Part shown: piece by piece, positions 1-10,066 of the stretch
Position numbering within the stretch: the stretch's first letter is position 1
Layout of the letters: every line of letters begins with the position of its first letter
Notes under the pieces: generated by a model
Told to the model about the DNA's origin: nothing
Databases searched by the model: none
The model's input: the letters and a program-made list of their open reading frames with translations, nothing else
DNA from: Rhizobium sp. AC27/96
GTDB lineage: Bacteria > Pseudomonadota > Alphaproteobacteria > Rhizobiales > Rhizobiaceae
DNA length: 64,000 nt
Direction: 5' to 3'
Assembly: GCF_001692325.1 (NCBI RefSeq)
Contig: NZ_LXKN01000010.1
Coordinates: forward strand, 89,382 to 153,381
Made by a program: the position numbers and the translations under genes

Positions 1-1
1 A

Positions 2-460
2 TCGACCAGGGACGGAGTGGTCGACCGGCAGGAGCTTGGCCGAAAGCTCGCCACCGATCCCTCCGGCTTCAAGCGGCTGGAAGTCATCGTCCATCCGCTG
101 GTTCGCGAGCGCGAGCGTTCGTTTCTCGGAACTCAGCGGCAAGCCGGCGCCGATATGGTGGTGCTCGATATTCCGCTGCTGTTCGAGACCGGTGGCGACA
201 AAAGGGTGGACAAGATCGTCGTCGTCAGCTGCGATCCACAGATTCAGAGGCAGAGGGTGCTTGCCCGGCCGGGCATGACGGAGCAGAAATTCGAGATGAT
301 TCTCTCCCGCCAGACGCCGGATGCGGAAAAGCGGGCACGTGCCGATTACATCATCGATACCGGCGGCAGCATCGATGCGGCCCGCGAACAGGTGAAAGAG
401 ATCATAGCGGACCTGCGGCGCCAGCCGAAAGCCGATGAACCCGAAAGCGGAGAGCCCTGA
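2..460 (+). CDS. coaE: Dephospho-CoA kinase, 5' end outside window
   Basis: This enzyme phosphorylates the 3' hydroxyl of dephospho-CoA in the last step of coenzyme A synthesis in the cytoplasm. The frame is open from base 2, so the N-terminus with the P-loop lies upstream of the window. A GTG at 17 is internal and should not be taken as the start. The visible 152 residues contain the CoaE signatures: an HPLVRERE segment, then a VVLDIPLLFE strand, a VDKIVVVSC strand and the lid region RPGMTEQKFEMILSRQ, followed by ARADYIIDTGGS. The stop codon overlaps the dnaQ start (ATGA), so the two are probably co-translated. Recognition is by family motifs and by the coaE-dnaQ-secB order common in rhizobia. 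Confidence 0.95.
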   Translation, partial: STRDGVVDRQELGRKLATDPSGFKRLEVIVHPLVRERERSFLGTQRQAGADMVVLDIPLLFETGGDKRVDKIVVVSCDPQIQRQRVLARPGMTEQKFEMILSRQTPDAEKRARADYIIDTGGSIDAAREQVKEIIADLRRQPKADEPESGEP

Positions 461-1176
461 TGCGCGAGATCATTTTCGATACGGAAACCACCGGGCTCGA
501 CAACAGGGCTGACCGCATCATCGAAATCGGCGGCATCGAGCTCATCAACCATTTCCCGACAGGCAACACGCTGCACCTCTACATCAATCCAGGTGACCGC
601 AAGGTTCATCCGGATGCGCTCGCCGTGCACGGCATTACCGACGAGTCGCTGAAGGACAAGCCGCCCTTTGCCGATGTTGCGGATCAGATCTTGGAATTTT
701 TCACCGGCGCCAAGTGGATCGCGCATAACGCCACCTTCGACATGGGCTTCGTCAATGCCGAGTTCGCGCGGCTGGGACGGCCGCCGATCCTGCCCGATAT
801 GGTGATCGACACGCTGGCCATGGCGCGCCGCAAGCATCCGATGGGGCCGAACTCGCTGGATGCGCTTTGCCGGCGCTACGGCATCGACAACTCCCACCGC
901 ACTCGGCACGGCGCGCTGCTCGACTCCGAACTGCTTGCCGAAGTCTATATCGAGATGATCGGCGGCCGGCAGACTGCGCTCGGTCTCGGCAGCAGCAACG
1001 GTTCATCGGCGCGTTCCCGTCAGAATGACGATTCTGAGGAAGTCGTCGCCGATATCTTCGTGCGGCCCGATCCTCTTCCGGGCAGGGTCAGCGAAGAAGA
1101 GGCGGCGGCCCATGCGGCACTGGTTGCCAAGCTCGGCGCGAAGGGAATCTGGTCCAAATATCGCATGTCCGAATAG
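460..1176 (+). CDS. dnaQ: DNA polymerase III epsilon subunit (3'-5' proofreading exonuclease)
   Basis: The epsilon subunit proofreads for the replicative polymerase. The 238-residue protein has the three DEDDh exonuclease motifs: Exo I with D7 and E9 (DTETTGLD), Exo II with D94 (AHNATFDMGF), and Exo III-epsilon with H150 and D155 (HGALLD). A less conserved tail follows, as expected for the part that binds the polymerase alpha subunit. The ATG at 460 overlaps the coaE stop by 4 nt, which supports this start. A bidirectional-looking terminator follows at 1205. Length and motifs match the family, and nothing is missing. Confidence 0.97.
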   Translation: MREIIFDTETTGLDNRADRIIEIGGIELINHFPTGNTLHLYINPGDRKVHPDALAVHGITDESLKDKPPFADVADQILEFFTGAKWIAHNATFDMGFVNAEFARLGRPPILPDMVIDTLAMARRKHPMGPNSLDALCRRYGIDNSHRTRHGALLDSELLAEVYIEMIGGRQTALGLGSSNGSSARSRQNDDSEEVVADIFVRPDPLPGRVSEEEAAAHAALVAKLGAKGIWSKYRMSE

Positions 1177-1204
1177 GGATATCTGAAGGCACCCAAAAGA
1201 AAAT

Positions 1205-1230
1205 GCCCGGACGTTGATCCGGGCTTTTTC
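1205..1230. terminator. Rho-independent terminator between dnaQ and secB
   Basis: Seven-base-pair stem GCCCGGA/TCCGGGC with a 6-nt loop, followed by TTTTTC on the plus strand. The other side is A-rich (AAAAGAAAAT), so it can serve both dnaQ and the convergent secB. Confidence 0.85.
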
Positions 1231-1257
1231 GTTTCCAGGAATGGAAAGAAGCAAAGC

Positions 1258-1740
1258 TTAGTTCGGAACAGCCGAAACCTGGGCGCGGGTCTGTTCTTCA
1301 GCCATGCGCTGCGTGAACATCTGCGCAAAATCGATCGGGTCGATCATCAGCGGCGGGAAGCCGCCATTGCGGGTGATGTCGGCAATGATCTGACGGGCAA
1401 ACGGGAAGAGCAGGCGCGGGCACTCGATGAAGAGCAGCGGCAGCATGTGTTCCTGCGGGAAGCCGGTAACGCGGAAGACGCCGCCATAAACCAGTTCGGT
1501 GTGGAAGAGAACGCGATCGCCATCCTTGGCTTCGGCATTCAGCGTCAGCACGACGTCGAAATCCGAATCCGACAGCGGATTGGCGTTGACGTTGACATTG
1601 ATATTGATGTCCGGAGCATTTTCCCGGGCCTGAAGCGAGCGCGGCGCACCCGGATTTTCGAAGGAAAGATCCTTGGTGTACTGAGCAAGGATGCTGAGGC
1701 TCGGGCTGGCAGCGCCGTTGCCGTTGGTCTCGTTGGCCAT
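1258..1740 (-). CDS. secB: Protein-export chaperone SecB
   Basis: SecB keeps preproteins unfolded in the cytoplasm and hands them to SecA for Sec export. The 160-residue protein shows the family core: [15 protein letters not shown] near residue 15, a beta-rich middle with [17 protein letters not shown]-like GVFRVTGFP, and the helix with [34 protein letters not shown]. The length is normal. The N-terminal residues before SPSLSIL are Asn/Gly-rich, which is usual in this class. It is convergent with dnaQ and lies 92 bp downstream of fxsA on the same strand. The start is the ATG at 1740. Confidence 0.97.
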   Translation of the reverse strand: MANETNGNGAASPSLSILAQYTKDLSFENPGAPRSLQARENAPDININVNVNANPLSDSDFDVVLTLNAEAKDGDRVLFHTELVYGGVFRVTGFPQEHMLPLLFIECPRLLFPFARQIIADITRNGGFPPLMIDPIDFAQMFTQRMAEEQTRAQVSAVPN

Positions 1741-1832
1741 GGGGGTGTCCTCTCACGTCAATGGGTGTCGCCATCTAGCATTTCGAATTAGGGCTTACAA
1801 CCCTTATGCCCCGGCGCTTTTTGGCCGCCGCG

Positions 1833-2351
1833 CTAGTCCTCGAGCCGCTTCTGGTCGGACCAGGGTGAGTTGCGCTTGGGTTCGCGATGGAAATCGGTTT
1901 CGTCGAGATCGACCACCGTTCCCTTGTTGCGCGGCTGAGCCTGCGGACCGTTGCCCGGTCCCGGCCCGCGACGAAAAGCGCGGGAATTGCCGACGACGAC
2001 AATACGGTTGCGAAGGATTCTCCAGGCAATGTCCCGGACCGCGGGGATGAACAGCAACAGCCCGATAATGTCTGAGATGAAGCCCGGCAGCATCAGGAAG
2101 AAGGCTGCAATCACGATCATGGCGCCATGCACCATCTCACGGCCCGGATCGCCGCCATTGCGGCTCTCGGTCGAGATGCGCTGCAGAATACCCACGCCCT
2201 GAATTCTCAGGAGCGCCGCACCGAGGATGGCGCTAAGGATCACCAATCCCAGCGTCGCCCAGACGCCAACCATCTTTCCGACAACGATAAAGCCGGCGAT
2301 TTCCGCCAGCGGCATCAGAAAAACGAAGATAGGAAGAAGTGATAGGCGCAT
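1833..2351 (-). CDS. fxsA: FxsA family membrane protein
   Basis: FxsA is a small inner-membrane protein named for relieving exclusion of phage T7 by the F plasmid; its cellular role is not settled. The 172-residue product begins with a hydrophobic stretch (residues 4-25) containing PLAEIAGFIVVG, then WATLGLVILSAILGAALLR (about 31-49), and a further hydrophobic segment in the middle (GAMIVIAAFFLMLPGFISDIIGLLLFIP). The C-terminal 60 residues are polar and rich in Arg, Pro and Gly. FxsA next to secB and dnaQ is a familiar rhizobial order. The divergent spacer of 146 bp to timA must hold promoters for both directions. Confidence 0.92.
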   Translation of the reverse strand: MRLSLLPIFVFLMPLAEIAGFIVVGKMVGVWATLGLVILSAILGAALLRIQGVGILQRISTESRNGGDPGREMVHGAMIVIAAFFLMLPGFISDIIGLLLFIPAVRDIAWRILRNRIVVVGNSRAFRRGPGPGNGPQAQPRNKGTVVDLDETDFHREPKRNSPWSDQKRLED

Positions 2352-2497
2352 GGTACCCTGGTCCTGAATGCGGGTTTCTCGGCATGATCGTTAGTTGATC
2401 ACGCATAATAAAGAAACTGGTCCGCTATTTGAATGATAGATCGATGCGGACTATATGGGGATTGAAACTTTAATTTTAACGGTGGTTCCGATACGAG

Positions 2498-3199
2498 ATG
2501 GGTGCAAACGACTTTGTGACGATCTTTTTCCTGGTGGCAGCGGTGCTGATCTTCTTTCAGTTGCGCAGCGTCCTTGGCCGCCGCACGGGGAATGAGAAGC
2601 CGCCGCGCGATCTTTATAGCCCCACCGATGCGGCAAATGGTCAGACGGCGCCGGATGCCGGCAAGGTGGTGACCCTGCCGCGTCGCGATGCGACTGAAGA
2701 GGAAGATCGTTTTGCCGCCATCGACGCCTTCACGCCAGCAGGCACGCCACTGAATGATTCGCTGCGCGAAGTGAACAAGGCCGACCCCTCCTTCAATCCG
2801 AAGGAATTCGTCAATGGCGCCCGCATGGCCTACGAAATGATCGTCATGGCTTTTGCCGATGGCGACCGCAAGGCCCTGAAGGGGCTTCTGTCGCGGGAAG
2901 TCTATGATGGCTTCGATGCAGCCATTGCGGACCGCGAGGCCAAGGGCGAGAAAATCAAATCGACCTTCGTCGGCATCGACAAGGCCGACATGCTCAGCGC
3001 CGAGATGAAGGGAACGGAAGTTTTCGTCACCATGCGCCTCGTCAGCCAGATGATTTCGGCAACCTACGACAAGGCCGATACGCTGATCGATGGCGATGCG
3101 GAGACCGTTGCGGAGATCAGCGATCTCTGGACCTTTTCCCGCGATACGCGCTCGCGCGATCCGAACTGGAAACTTGTGGCGACCGAATCCGAACAATGA
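2498..3199 (+). CDS. timA: Tim44/TimA family adaptor protein
   Basis: A 233-residue protein with one N-terminal membrane anchor (DFVTIFFLVAAVLIFFQL, residues 5-22), a polar linker of about 80 residues, and a C-terminal Tim44-like domain (about 100-233, starting near FNPKEFVNGARMAYEMIVMAF). Tim44 in mitochondria tethers the import motor to the inner membrane. The alphaproteobacterial relatives are membrane proteins with a solvent-exposed Tim44 domain, and their partners are poorly known. Its stop overlaps the mltA start by 4 nt (ATGA), which begins a four-gene run of overlapping frames. The ATG at 2498 directly precedes the membrane segment and is the natural start. Confidence 0.9.
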   Translation: MGANDFVTIFFLVAAVLIFFQLRSVLGRRTGNEKPPRDLYSPTDAANGQTAPDAGKVVTLPRRDATEEEDRFAAIDAFTPAGTPLNDSLREVNKADPSFNPKEFVNGARMAYEMIVMAFADGDRKALKGLLSREVYDGFDAAIADREAKGEKIKSTFVGIDKADMLSAEMKGTEVFVTMRLVSQMISATYDKADTLIDGDAETVAEISDLWTFSRDTRSRDPNWKLVATESEQ

Positions 3200-4314
3200 C
3201 GAGCCCATCGCAGCAATTCAGGCTGGAGCCGGCAACCTTCGCCGATCTGAAGGGCTGGGAGGATGATGATCCTTCCAGCCTTTTTCGTGCAATGAAGGAC
3301 TGTCGGACCCATGTCCGTGACCTGAAGCCCTATCGCACCGGTGTGGTCGGGCTAACCAGCAATGATCTCCTGGCGCTGCTTGATGCCGCCGAAGATCGCG
3401 AGCCGCAAGACGCCGCCGAGGCGCGGGCCTTCTTCGAAGAGCACTGTCAGCCCTTCTTCATCCGCCGCGGCGATGGAGGCAATGGTTTCGTCACGGCGTT
3501 TTTCGAGCCGGAAATCGAGGTTTCAAGTGCCCGGGACGAGACCTATCGCTATCCTTTCTATCGCCGCCCGGATGATCTGATCGATCTGGATGATGGCAAC
3601 CGGCCCGCCGAACTCGATCCGTCTTACATGTTCGGACTGCTTCGCGATGGCGTCGTCTCGGCCTATCCCGATCGCGGCGAGATCGATCGCGGCTATCTGG
3701 ACGGCAAAGGTCTGGAGATCGCCTGGGCGAAATCGAGGGTCGATGTCTTCTTTGTGCATGTGCAGGGCGCCGCCAGGCTGCGCTATCCCGATGGACGCCT
3801 GGGTCGCATCACCTATGCCGCCAAGGCCGGCCATCCCTTCTCCGCGGTCGGCCGCTTGCTGATCGACCGTGGCTTGCTCGATCGGGCGACGATTTCCATG
3901 CAGACGATTCGCGACTGGCTCTATGCGCACCCGCAAGAGGTCGACGAAGTCCTCGCACACAACCGATCCTATATTTTCTTCCGCGAGGCCGATGTCAGTG
4001 ACGAGAGCCTGGGTCCGATCGCGGCCGCTAAGGTGCCACTGGTATCAGGCCGTTCGCTGGCGGTGGACCGACTGATCCATACGTTCGGCTTTCCTTTGTT
4101 CATTCGTTCGGAAAGCCTGACCCATCTCGACGACGGCAGGCCGTTCGCCAGGTTGATGCTGGCGCTCGATACTGGTTCGGCGATCGTCGGGCCGGCCCGC
4201 GGGGATATTTTTACCGGCTCGGGCTATGACGCCGGTGAGCTTGCCGGCACCGTGCGCAATGACGCCGATTTTTATATACTCATTCCAAAGGCGGCGGCGC
4301 AGAGGTTTGGCTGA
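3196..4314 (+). CDS. mltA: MltA-type lytic murein transglycosylase
   Basis: MltA enzymes cleave the MurNAc-GlcNAc bond of peptidoglycan to give 1,6-anhydroMurNAc ends. The 372-residue protein has the MltA domain (RGDGGNGFVTAFFEPEIEVS near 90-110, then DVFFVHVQGAARLRYPDG near 180) and a C-terminal 3D domain with conserved aspartates D325 (ALDTGSAIVGP) and D337 (RGDIFTGSG). No signal peptide or lipobox is visible at the N-terminus (MTSPSQQFRLEPATFADL), which is odd for an enzyme acting in the periplasm. The start overlaps the timA stop by 4 nt and the stop overlaps smr by 1 nt, so translation is probably coupled across the operon. Confidence 0.93.
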   Translation: MTSPSQQFRLEPATFADLKGWEDDDPSSLFRAMKDCRTHVRDLKPYRTGVVGLTSNDLLALLDAAEDREPQDAAEARAFFEEHCQPFFIRRGDGGNGFVTAFFEPEIEVSSARDETYRYPFYRRPDDLIDLDDGNRPAELDPSYMFGLLRDGVVSAYPDRGEIDRGYLDGKGLEIAWAKSRVDVFFVHVQGAARLRYPDGRLGRITYAAKAGHPFSAVGRLLIDRGLLDRATISMQTIRDWLYAHPQEVDEVLAHNRSYIFFREADVSDESLGPIAAAKVPLVSGRSLAVDRLIHTFGFPLFIRSESLTHLDDGRPFARLMLALDTGSAIVGPARGDIFTGSGYDAGELAGTVRNDADFYILIPKAAAQRFG

Positions 4315-4898
4315 TGGCCCCGGAACGAAAGGACAAGGAGCGCAAGCTCAGCACGGAGGACCGCATCCTTTGGGGCAGGGTCGCAAAAAGCGCCCGGCCG
4401 ATGCCCGGCCGCATGGCCGATATGGAAGCCTTCGAAGCCGCATTGGCGGCTGAAGCGGAGAGCGAGGAAAAGGCACGCGCGGCTAAATCGGCAACGGCTG
4501 CGGCGCCTGCCGAGACGCAAAACGCGACGACACCTGCAAAGCAGCCTTCCGGTAAGCATCATCAACTGGAGCGTCCGGTCAAACGCAAGATTGCCAAGGG
4601 GCGATTGGCGCTGGAAGCTCGCATCGACCTTCACGGCCTCATCCAGAGCGAGGCGCATGGCATGCTTCTGGATTTCCTTCTGCGCGCTCATGGGCGAGGA
4701 CTTCGCCATGTACTCGTCATAACGGGCAAGGGCAGCTCCATGGGCAGCGAGGGCGCACTCAAGCGTGCCGTGCCGCTCTGGTTTTCCAAGCCGGAGTTCC
4801 GCTTCCTGATTTCTTCCTACGAGACGGCGGCGCAACATCACGGCGGCGACGGTGCGCTCTATATTCGGCTGTCCCGGCCAAAGGGGGACAGACCTTGA
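4314..4898 (+). CDS. Smr/MutS2-domain protein
   Basis: A 194-residue protein. The first 90 residues are charged and low in complexity (Ala/Glu/Lys-rich, probably disordered). The C-terminal half is a Smr domain with the DLHG motif at 105-108, the TGKG motif at 137-140 and a closing GGDGALYIRL strand. Stand-alone Smr proteins are associated with nicking or endonuclease activity and nucleic-acid processing, but the substrate of this one is unknown. It overlaps mltA by 1 nt (TGATG) and the XRE regulator by 4 nt (TTGA). Its position in the timA-mltA operon is conserved in rhizobia as far as I recall. Confidence 0.88.
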   Translation: MAPERKDKERKLSTEDRILWGRVAKSARPMPGRMADMEAFEAALAAEAESEEKARAAKSATAAAPAETQNATTPAKQPSGKHHQLERPVKRKIAKGRLALEARIDLHGLIQSEAHGMLLDFLLRAHGRGLRHVLVITGKGSSMGSEGALKRAVPLWFSKPEFRFLISSYETAAQHHGGDGALYIRLSRPKGDRP

Positions 4899-5260
4899 CC
4901 CCTTTCGGCGAAGCGGTGCGAAAACTGAGATTGCGCAAGGGCGTCTCGCAAAAGGAAATGGCGGCGGCGCTCAATGTGTCGCCGGCTTATTTATCCGCCT
5001 TAGAACACGGAAAGCGCGGCACGCCGACCTTCGATCTCCTGCAGCGCATCGCCGGATATTTCAACATCATCTGGGATGAAGCCGAGGAATTGTTTCTGGT
5101 GGCGCGCTTTTCCGACCCGCGTATCGTCGTCGATACATCGGGACTGGCGCCCGAATATACGGCTTTCGTCAACCGGTTGGCGGGCAAGATTCGCAATCTT
5201 GACGCCGCCACCATCAAAGAGCTATCCCAGCTTCTCGAAAATGGCGGAAAATCAGGCTGA
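4895..5260 (+). CDS. XRE-family helix-turn-helix regulator
   Basis: A 121-residue DNA-binding protein with a Cro/cI-type HTH over residues 5-60 (GVSQKEMAAALNVSPAYLSALE followed by KRGTPTFDLLQRIAGYF). The C-terminal 50 residues (VVDTSGLAPEYTAFVNRLAGKIRNLD) resemble no ligand domain that I recognise. The start is TTG at 4895. It is supported by a good ribosome binding site, AAGGGGGA at 4881-4888, and by the TTGA overlap with the smr stop; no ATG lies in frame nearby. As the last gene of timA-mltA-smr it may regulate the operon or the adjacent gyrB, but nothing in the sequence shows its target. Confidence 0.88.
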   Translation: MTPFGEAVRKLRLRKGVSQKEMAAALNVSPAYLSALEHGKRGTPTFDLLQRIAGYFNIIWDEAEELFLVARFSDPRIVVDTSGLAPEYTAFVNRLAGKIRNLDAATIKELSQLLENGGKSG

Positions 5261-5307
5261 AAAGCGCCGTAATCCCCTGTTTTATACCTGATTTCGGGGC
5301 CTTCCGT

Positions 5308-7838
<2,531 letters not shown>

Positions 7839-7855
7839 TTATTTTCTTCGACATG

Positions 7856-7890
7856 AAAAAGGCCCGCCGAAACTTTCGGCGGGCCTTTTG
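7856..7890. terminator. Bidirectional terminator between gyrB and the nitroreductase
   Basis: A long stem GGCCCGCCGAA/TTCGGCGGGCC (7861-7885) flanked by AAAAA on the left and TTTT on the right, placed between two convergent genes. Confidence 0.9.
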
Positions 7891-7902
7891 CTTTTCTATC
7901 AA

Positions 7903-8502
7903 TCACTTGGCGATGAACGTGCCGTTGAAGGCGAGTTCCGAAAGCGGCTTGCGCTGGCTCGGTACTTCACGCTCGCGCAGCTTTTCCGGAAGCAGGTTCT
8001 TGTCGCCGACCTTACCGATTGCGACAGCGGCTTCGACGCGGAAACCATCCGGGATACCGAGAACCTCATAGGACTTCTCGACATGGAAACCAGTCATGCC
8101 GTGTGCTTCGTAGCCGGCTAGATGTGCCTGGATTGCCAGGAAGCCCCAGGCGCTTCCGGCATCGAACGAATGGCTGTAGCTGGGCTTCTGCTCCGCGGAG
8201 CCAAGCTCGCCATTATGGGTGCGGGAGATGACGAAAAGCAGCGCGGATGCGGATTTCACCCAGCCTTGGTTGAACTCGACCAGCACGCTGAGGAACTTCT
8301 CCCAATGCTCCGAGCCGCGCAGCGCGTAGAGAAAACGCCAGGGCTGCAGGTTCGAGGCCGACGGCGCCCAGTGGGCTGCTTCCAGAATGGTCAGAAGATC
8401 CGCTTCCGGGATCGCCTCGTCGGTAAAGGCGCGGGGCGACCAGCGATCGAGAAAGAGCTTGTCGATCGGATATTGCGATTCGCGGTTATTGCTTGAGGTC
8501 AT
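7903..8502 (-). CDS. Nitroreductase family FMN enzyme
   Basis: A 199-residue protein of the NADH oxidase/nitroreductase fold, which binds FMN and reduces nitro or quinone compounds with NAD(P)H. The N-terminal RWSPRAF motif (about 20-26) is the FMN phosphate-binding segment, and WAPSASNLQPWRF (about 45-57) is the second FMN-contacting motif. The C-terminal GFHVEKSYEVLGIPDGFRVEAAVAIGKVGD is the usual end of the fold. The physiological substrate cannot be told from sequence. It is 84 bp downstream of the DUF2218 gene on the same strand and could be co-transcribed with it. The ATG at 8502 is followed directly by a family-like N-terminus. Confidence 0.88.
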   Translation of the reverse strand: MTSSNNRESQYPIDKLFLDRWSPRAFTDEAIPEADLLTILEAAHWAPSASNLQPWRFLYALRGSEHWEKFLSVLVEFNQGWVKSASALLFVISRTHNGELGSAEQKPSYSHSFDAGSAWGFLAIQAHLAGYEAHGMTGFHVEKSYEVLGIPDGFRVEAAVAIGKVGDKNLLPEKLREREVPSQRKPLSELAFNGTFIAK

Positions 8503-8586
8503 GGGGCTTCTTTCCTTCGGAGGGAGCCAGCTGTAGATTGCCGGGAAACGGAAGGCGGGCTGGCGATAAATATGGAGATGAGGAAC

Positions 8587-8886
8587 CTATGGGTTGGCCG
8601 CATCGGCGGTCCAGGCGATGTCGAGCTCTTCTCGGAAGGCAAAGCGCTTGAGATGGTCGGCGACGACAGCCTGCATGCGTTCGAGATCTTCGGGTTTCTC
8701 GACGGTCAACGTCATGATCAGGCTGGTGGCGTTTGCTGCCAATCCCAGAGATGACTCCGGGCTGAAAGGCACCTTGCCCGCGGCTTCGTTGAATTCCACC
8801 TCAAATCGATGGCTCCAGTGCTTGCAGAGCTGCTGCAGGTAGCGACTGGCGTGATCGGTTCTGACGGTGGAAACGGATTTTGCCAT
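8587..8886 (-). CDS. DUF2218 protein
   Basis: A 99-residue protein matching the DUF2218 pattern: RTDHASRYLQQLCKHWSHRFEVEF at the N-terminus, a central GxxxF segment, and LERMQAVVADHLKRFAFREEL near the C-terminus. Members occur singly in many proteobacteria, often near iron-uptake or siderophore genes, but no function is established. There is no signal peptide or membrane segment. No iron genes lie next to it here. It sits upstream of the nitroreductase on the same strand and diverges from the glutathionyl-hydroquinone reductase. Confidence 0.82.
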   Translation of the reverse strand: MAKSVSTVRTDHASRYLQQLCKHWSHRFEVEFNEAAGKVPFSPESSLGLAANATSLIMTLTVEKPEDLERMQAVVADHLKRFAFREELDIAWTADAANP

Positions 8887-9047
8887 GGGATGCTCCGGGG
8901 AACTTGATCATGAAACGCAGGTTTTCATACATAGAGGCATCTTCACGCGCCAGGTAGACAGTCTGTTTCAAGTTTACGTTATTCCGGCAGAATTCTATTC
9001 CGCTATGCTGTCGCCATGAAGAAACGCGCGCGTTCGGAGATGGAACC

Positions 9048-10001
9048 TTGCTGGTAAACGGAAAATGGACAGAAGACTGGCAGCCGGTCCAGGCCAAGGA
9101 TGAAAAGGGCGGCTTCGTTCGCCAGACATCCAGTTTTCGCAATTGGGTGACGCCCGATGGCCGACCGGGCCCGACAGGCGAGACTGGCTTCAAGGCAGAG
9201 GCTGGCCGGTATCATCTCTATGTCGCGCTGATCTGCCCCTGGGCGTCGCGCACGCTGATCGGCCGCAAGCTGAAGGGTCTGGAAGAGGTGATCTCCGTTT
9301 ACATCGTCGAGCCGGCGCTATCCAAGCAGGGTTGGCGCTTCGGCGACTATCCCGGCGCGACGGATGACCCGATCAACGGCGCCACCTACATGCACGAGAT
9401 TTACACGAAGGCCGATCCGCTTTTCACCGGCCGGGCGACGGTGCCGGTCCTGTGGGATAAGCAGGCCGGCACGATCGTCAACAATGAGTCATCGGACATT
9501 CTGCGCATGCTGAATGATGGTTTCGGCGATCTCGCCCGCAACAACATCGATCTCTACCCGGCTGAAAAGCGCGGGGATATCGACAGCTTCAATGCGCGGA
9601 TATACCCAGCCCTCAACAATGGCGTCTATCGCACCGGTTTCGCGACGACACAGATTGCCTATGAGGAAGCGTTTCGCGAGGTGTTCGACTGCCTCGATTG
9701 GGTGGAAGCTCAGTTGGAAGGCAAGGACTTTCTCTTCGCCACCAATCCCACCGAAAGTGATATCAGGCTGTTCGTCACGCTCGTCCGCTTCGATCTGGCC
9801 TATCACGGCCTTTTCAAATGCAATCTCCGGCGTCTGTCGGACTACGCCAATCTTCAGTCTTTCTGCCGGCGCATGCTCGATTGGCCGGGCATTGCCGAGA
9901 CTGTGAATTTCGACCATATCAAGCGCGGCTACTACTCCATATCAACGCTCAACCCCACTGGCATCGTGCCGCTCGGGCCGGCGCTGGACGAGGTGTTCTG
10001 A
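9048..10001 (+). CDS. Glutathionyl-hydroquinone reductase (ECM4/YqjG family)
   Basis: This xi-class glutathione transferase reduces glutathionyl-hydroquinones to hydroquinones with glutathione. The 317-residue protein has the thioredoxin-like domain with catalytic C63 in the CPWA motif (ALICPWASRT). The all-helical C-terminal half has the family motifs DLYP, GVYRTGFATTQ and YEEAF. The expected length is about 310-330. The start is TTG at 9048, chosen because GGAGA lies 7 nt upstream and no in-frame ATG exists nearby. A 13-residue frame starting at ATG 9016 overlaps this start. The divergent 161-bp spacer contains a short palindrome (AGACAGTCT at 8956). Confidence 0.9.
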   Translation: MLVNGKWTEDWQPVQAKDEKGGFVRQTSSFRNWVTPDGRPGPTGETGFKAEAGRYHLYVALICPWASRTLIGRKLKGLEEVISVYIVEPALSKQGWRFGDYPGATDDPINGATYMHEIYTKADPLFTGRATVPVLWDKQAGTIVNNESSDILRMLNDGFGDLARNNIDLYPAEKRGDIDSFNARIYPALNNGVYRTGFATTQIAYEEAFREVFDCLDWVEAQLEGKDFLFATNPTESDIRLFVTLVRFDLAYHGLFKCNLRRLSDYANLQSFCRRMLDWPGIAETVNFDHIKRGYYSISTLNPTGIVPLGPALDEVF

Positions 10002-10066
10002 TACTCGACCACCTTCCAAAACCCGTCTAAGGTCCACCTCGCTTTGATGGAAGAGGGAGGACCGTC

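Noticed and set aside
17..460. GTG at 17 as a start of coaE.
   Set aside because: The frame is open to the window edge and the P-loop expected at the N-terminus is missing, so the real start lies upstream.
8956..8964. Short palindrome AGACAGTCT between the DUF2218 and hydroquinone reductase genes.
   Set aside because: Nine bases are too few to claim an operator, and no related site was seen nearby.
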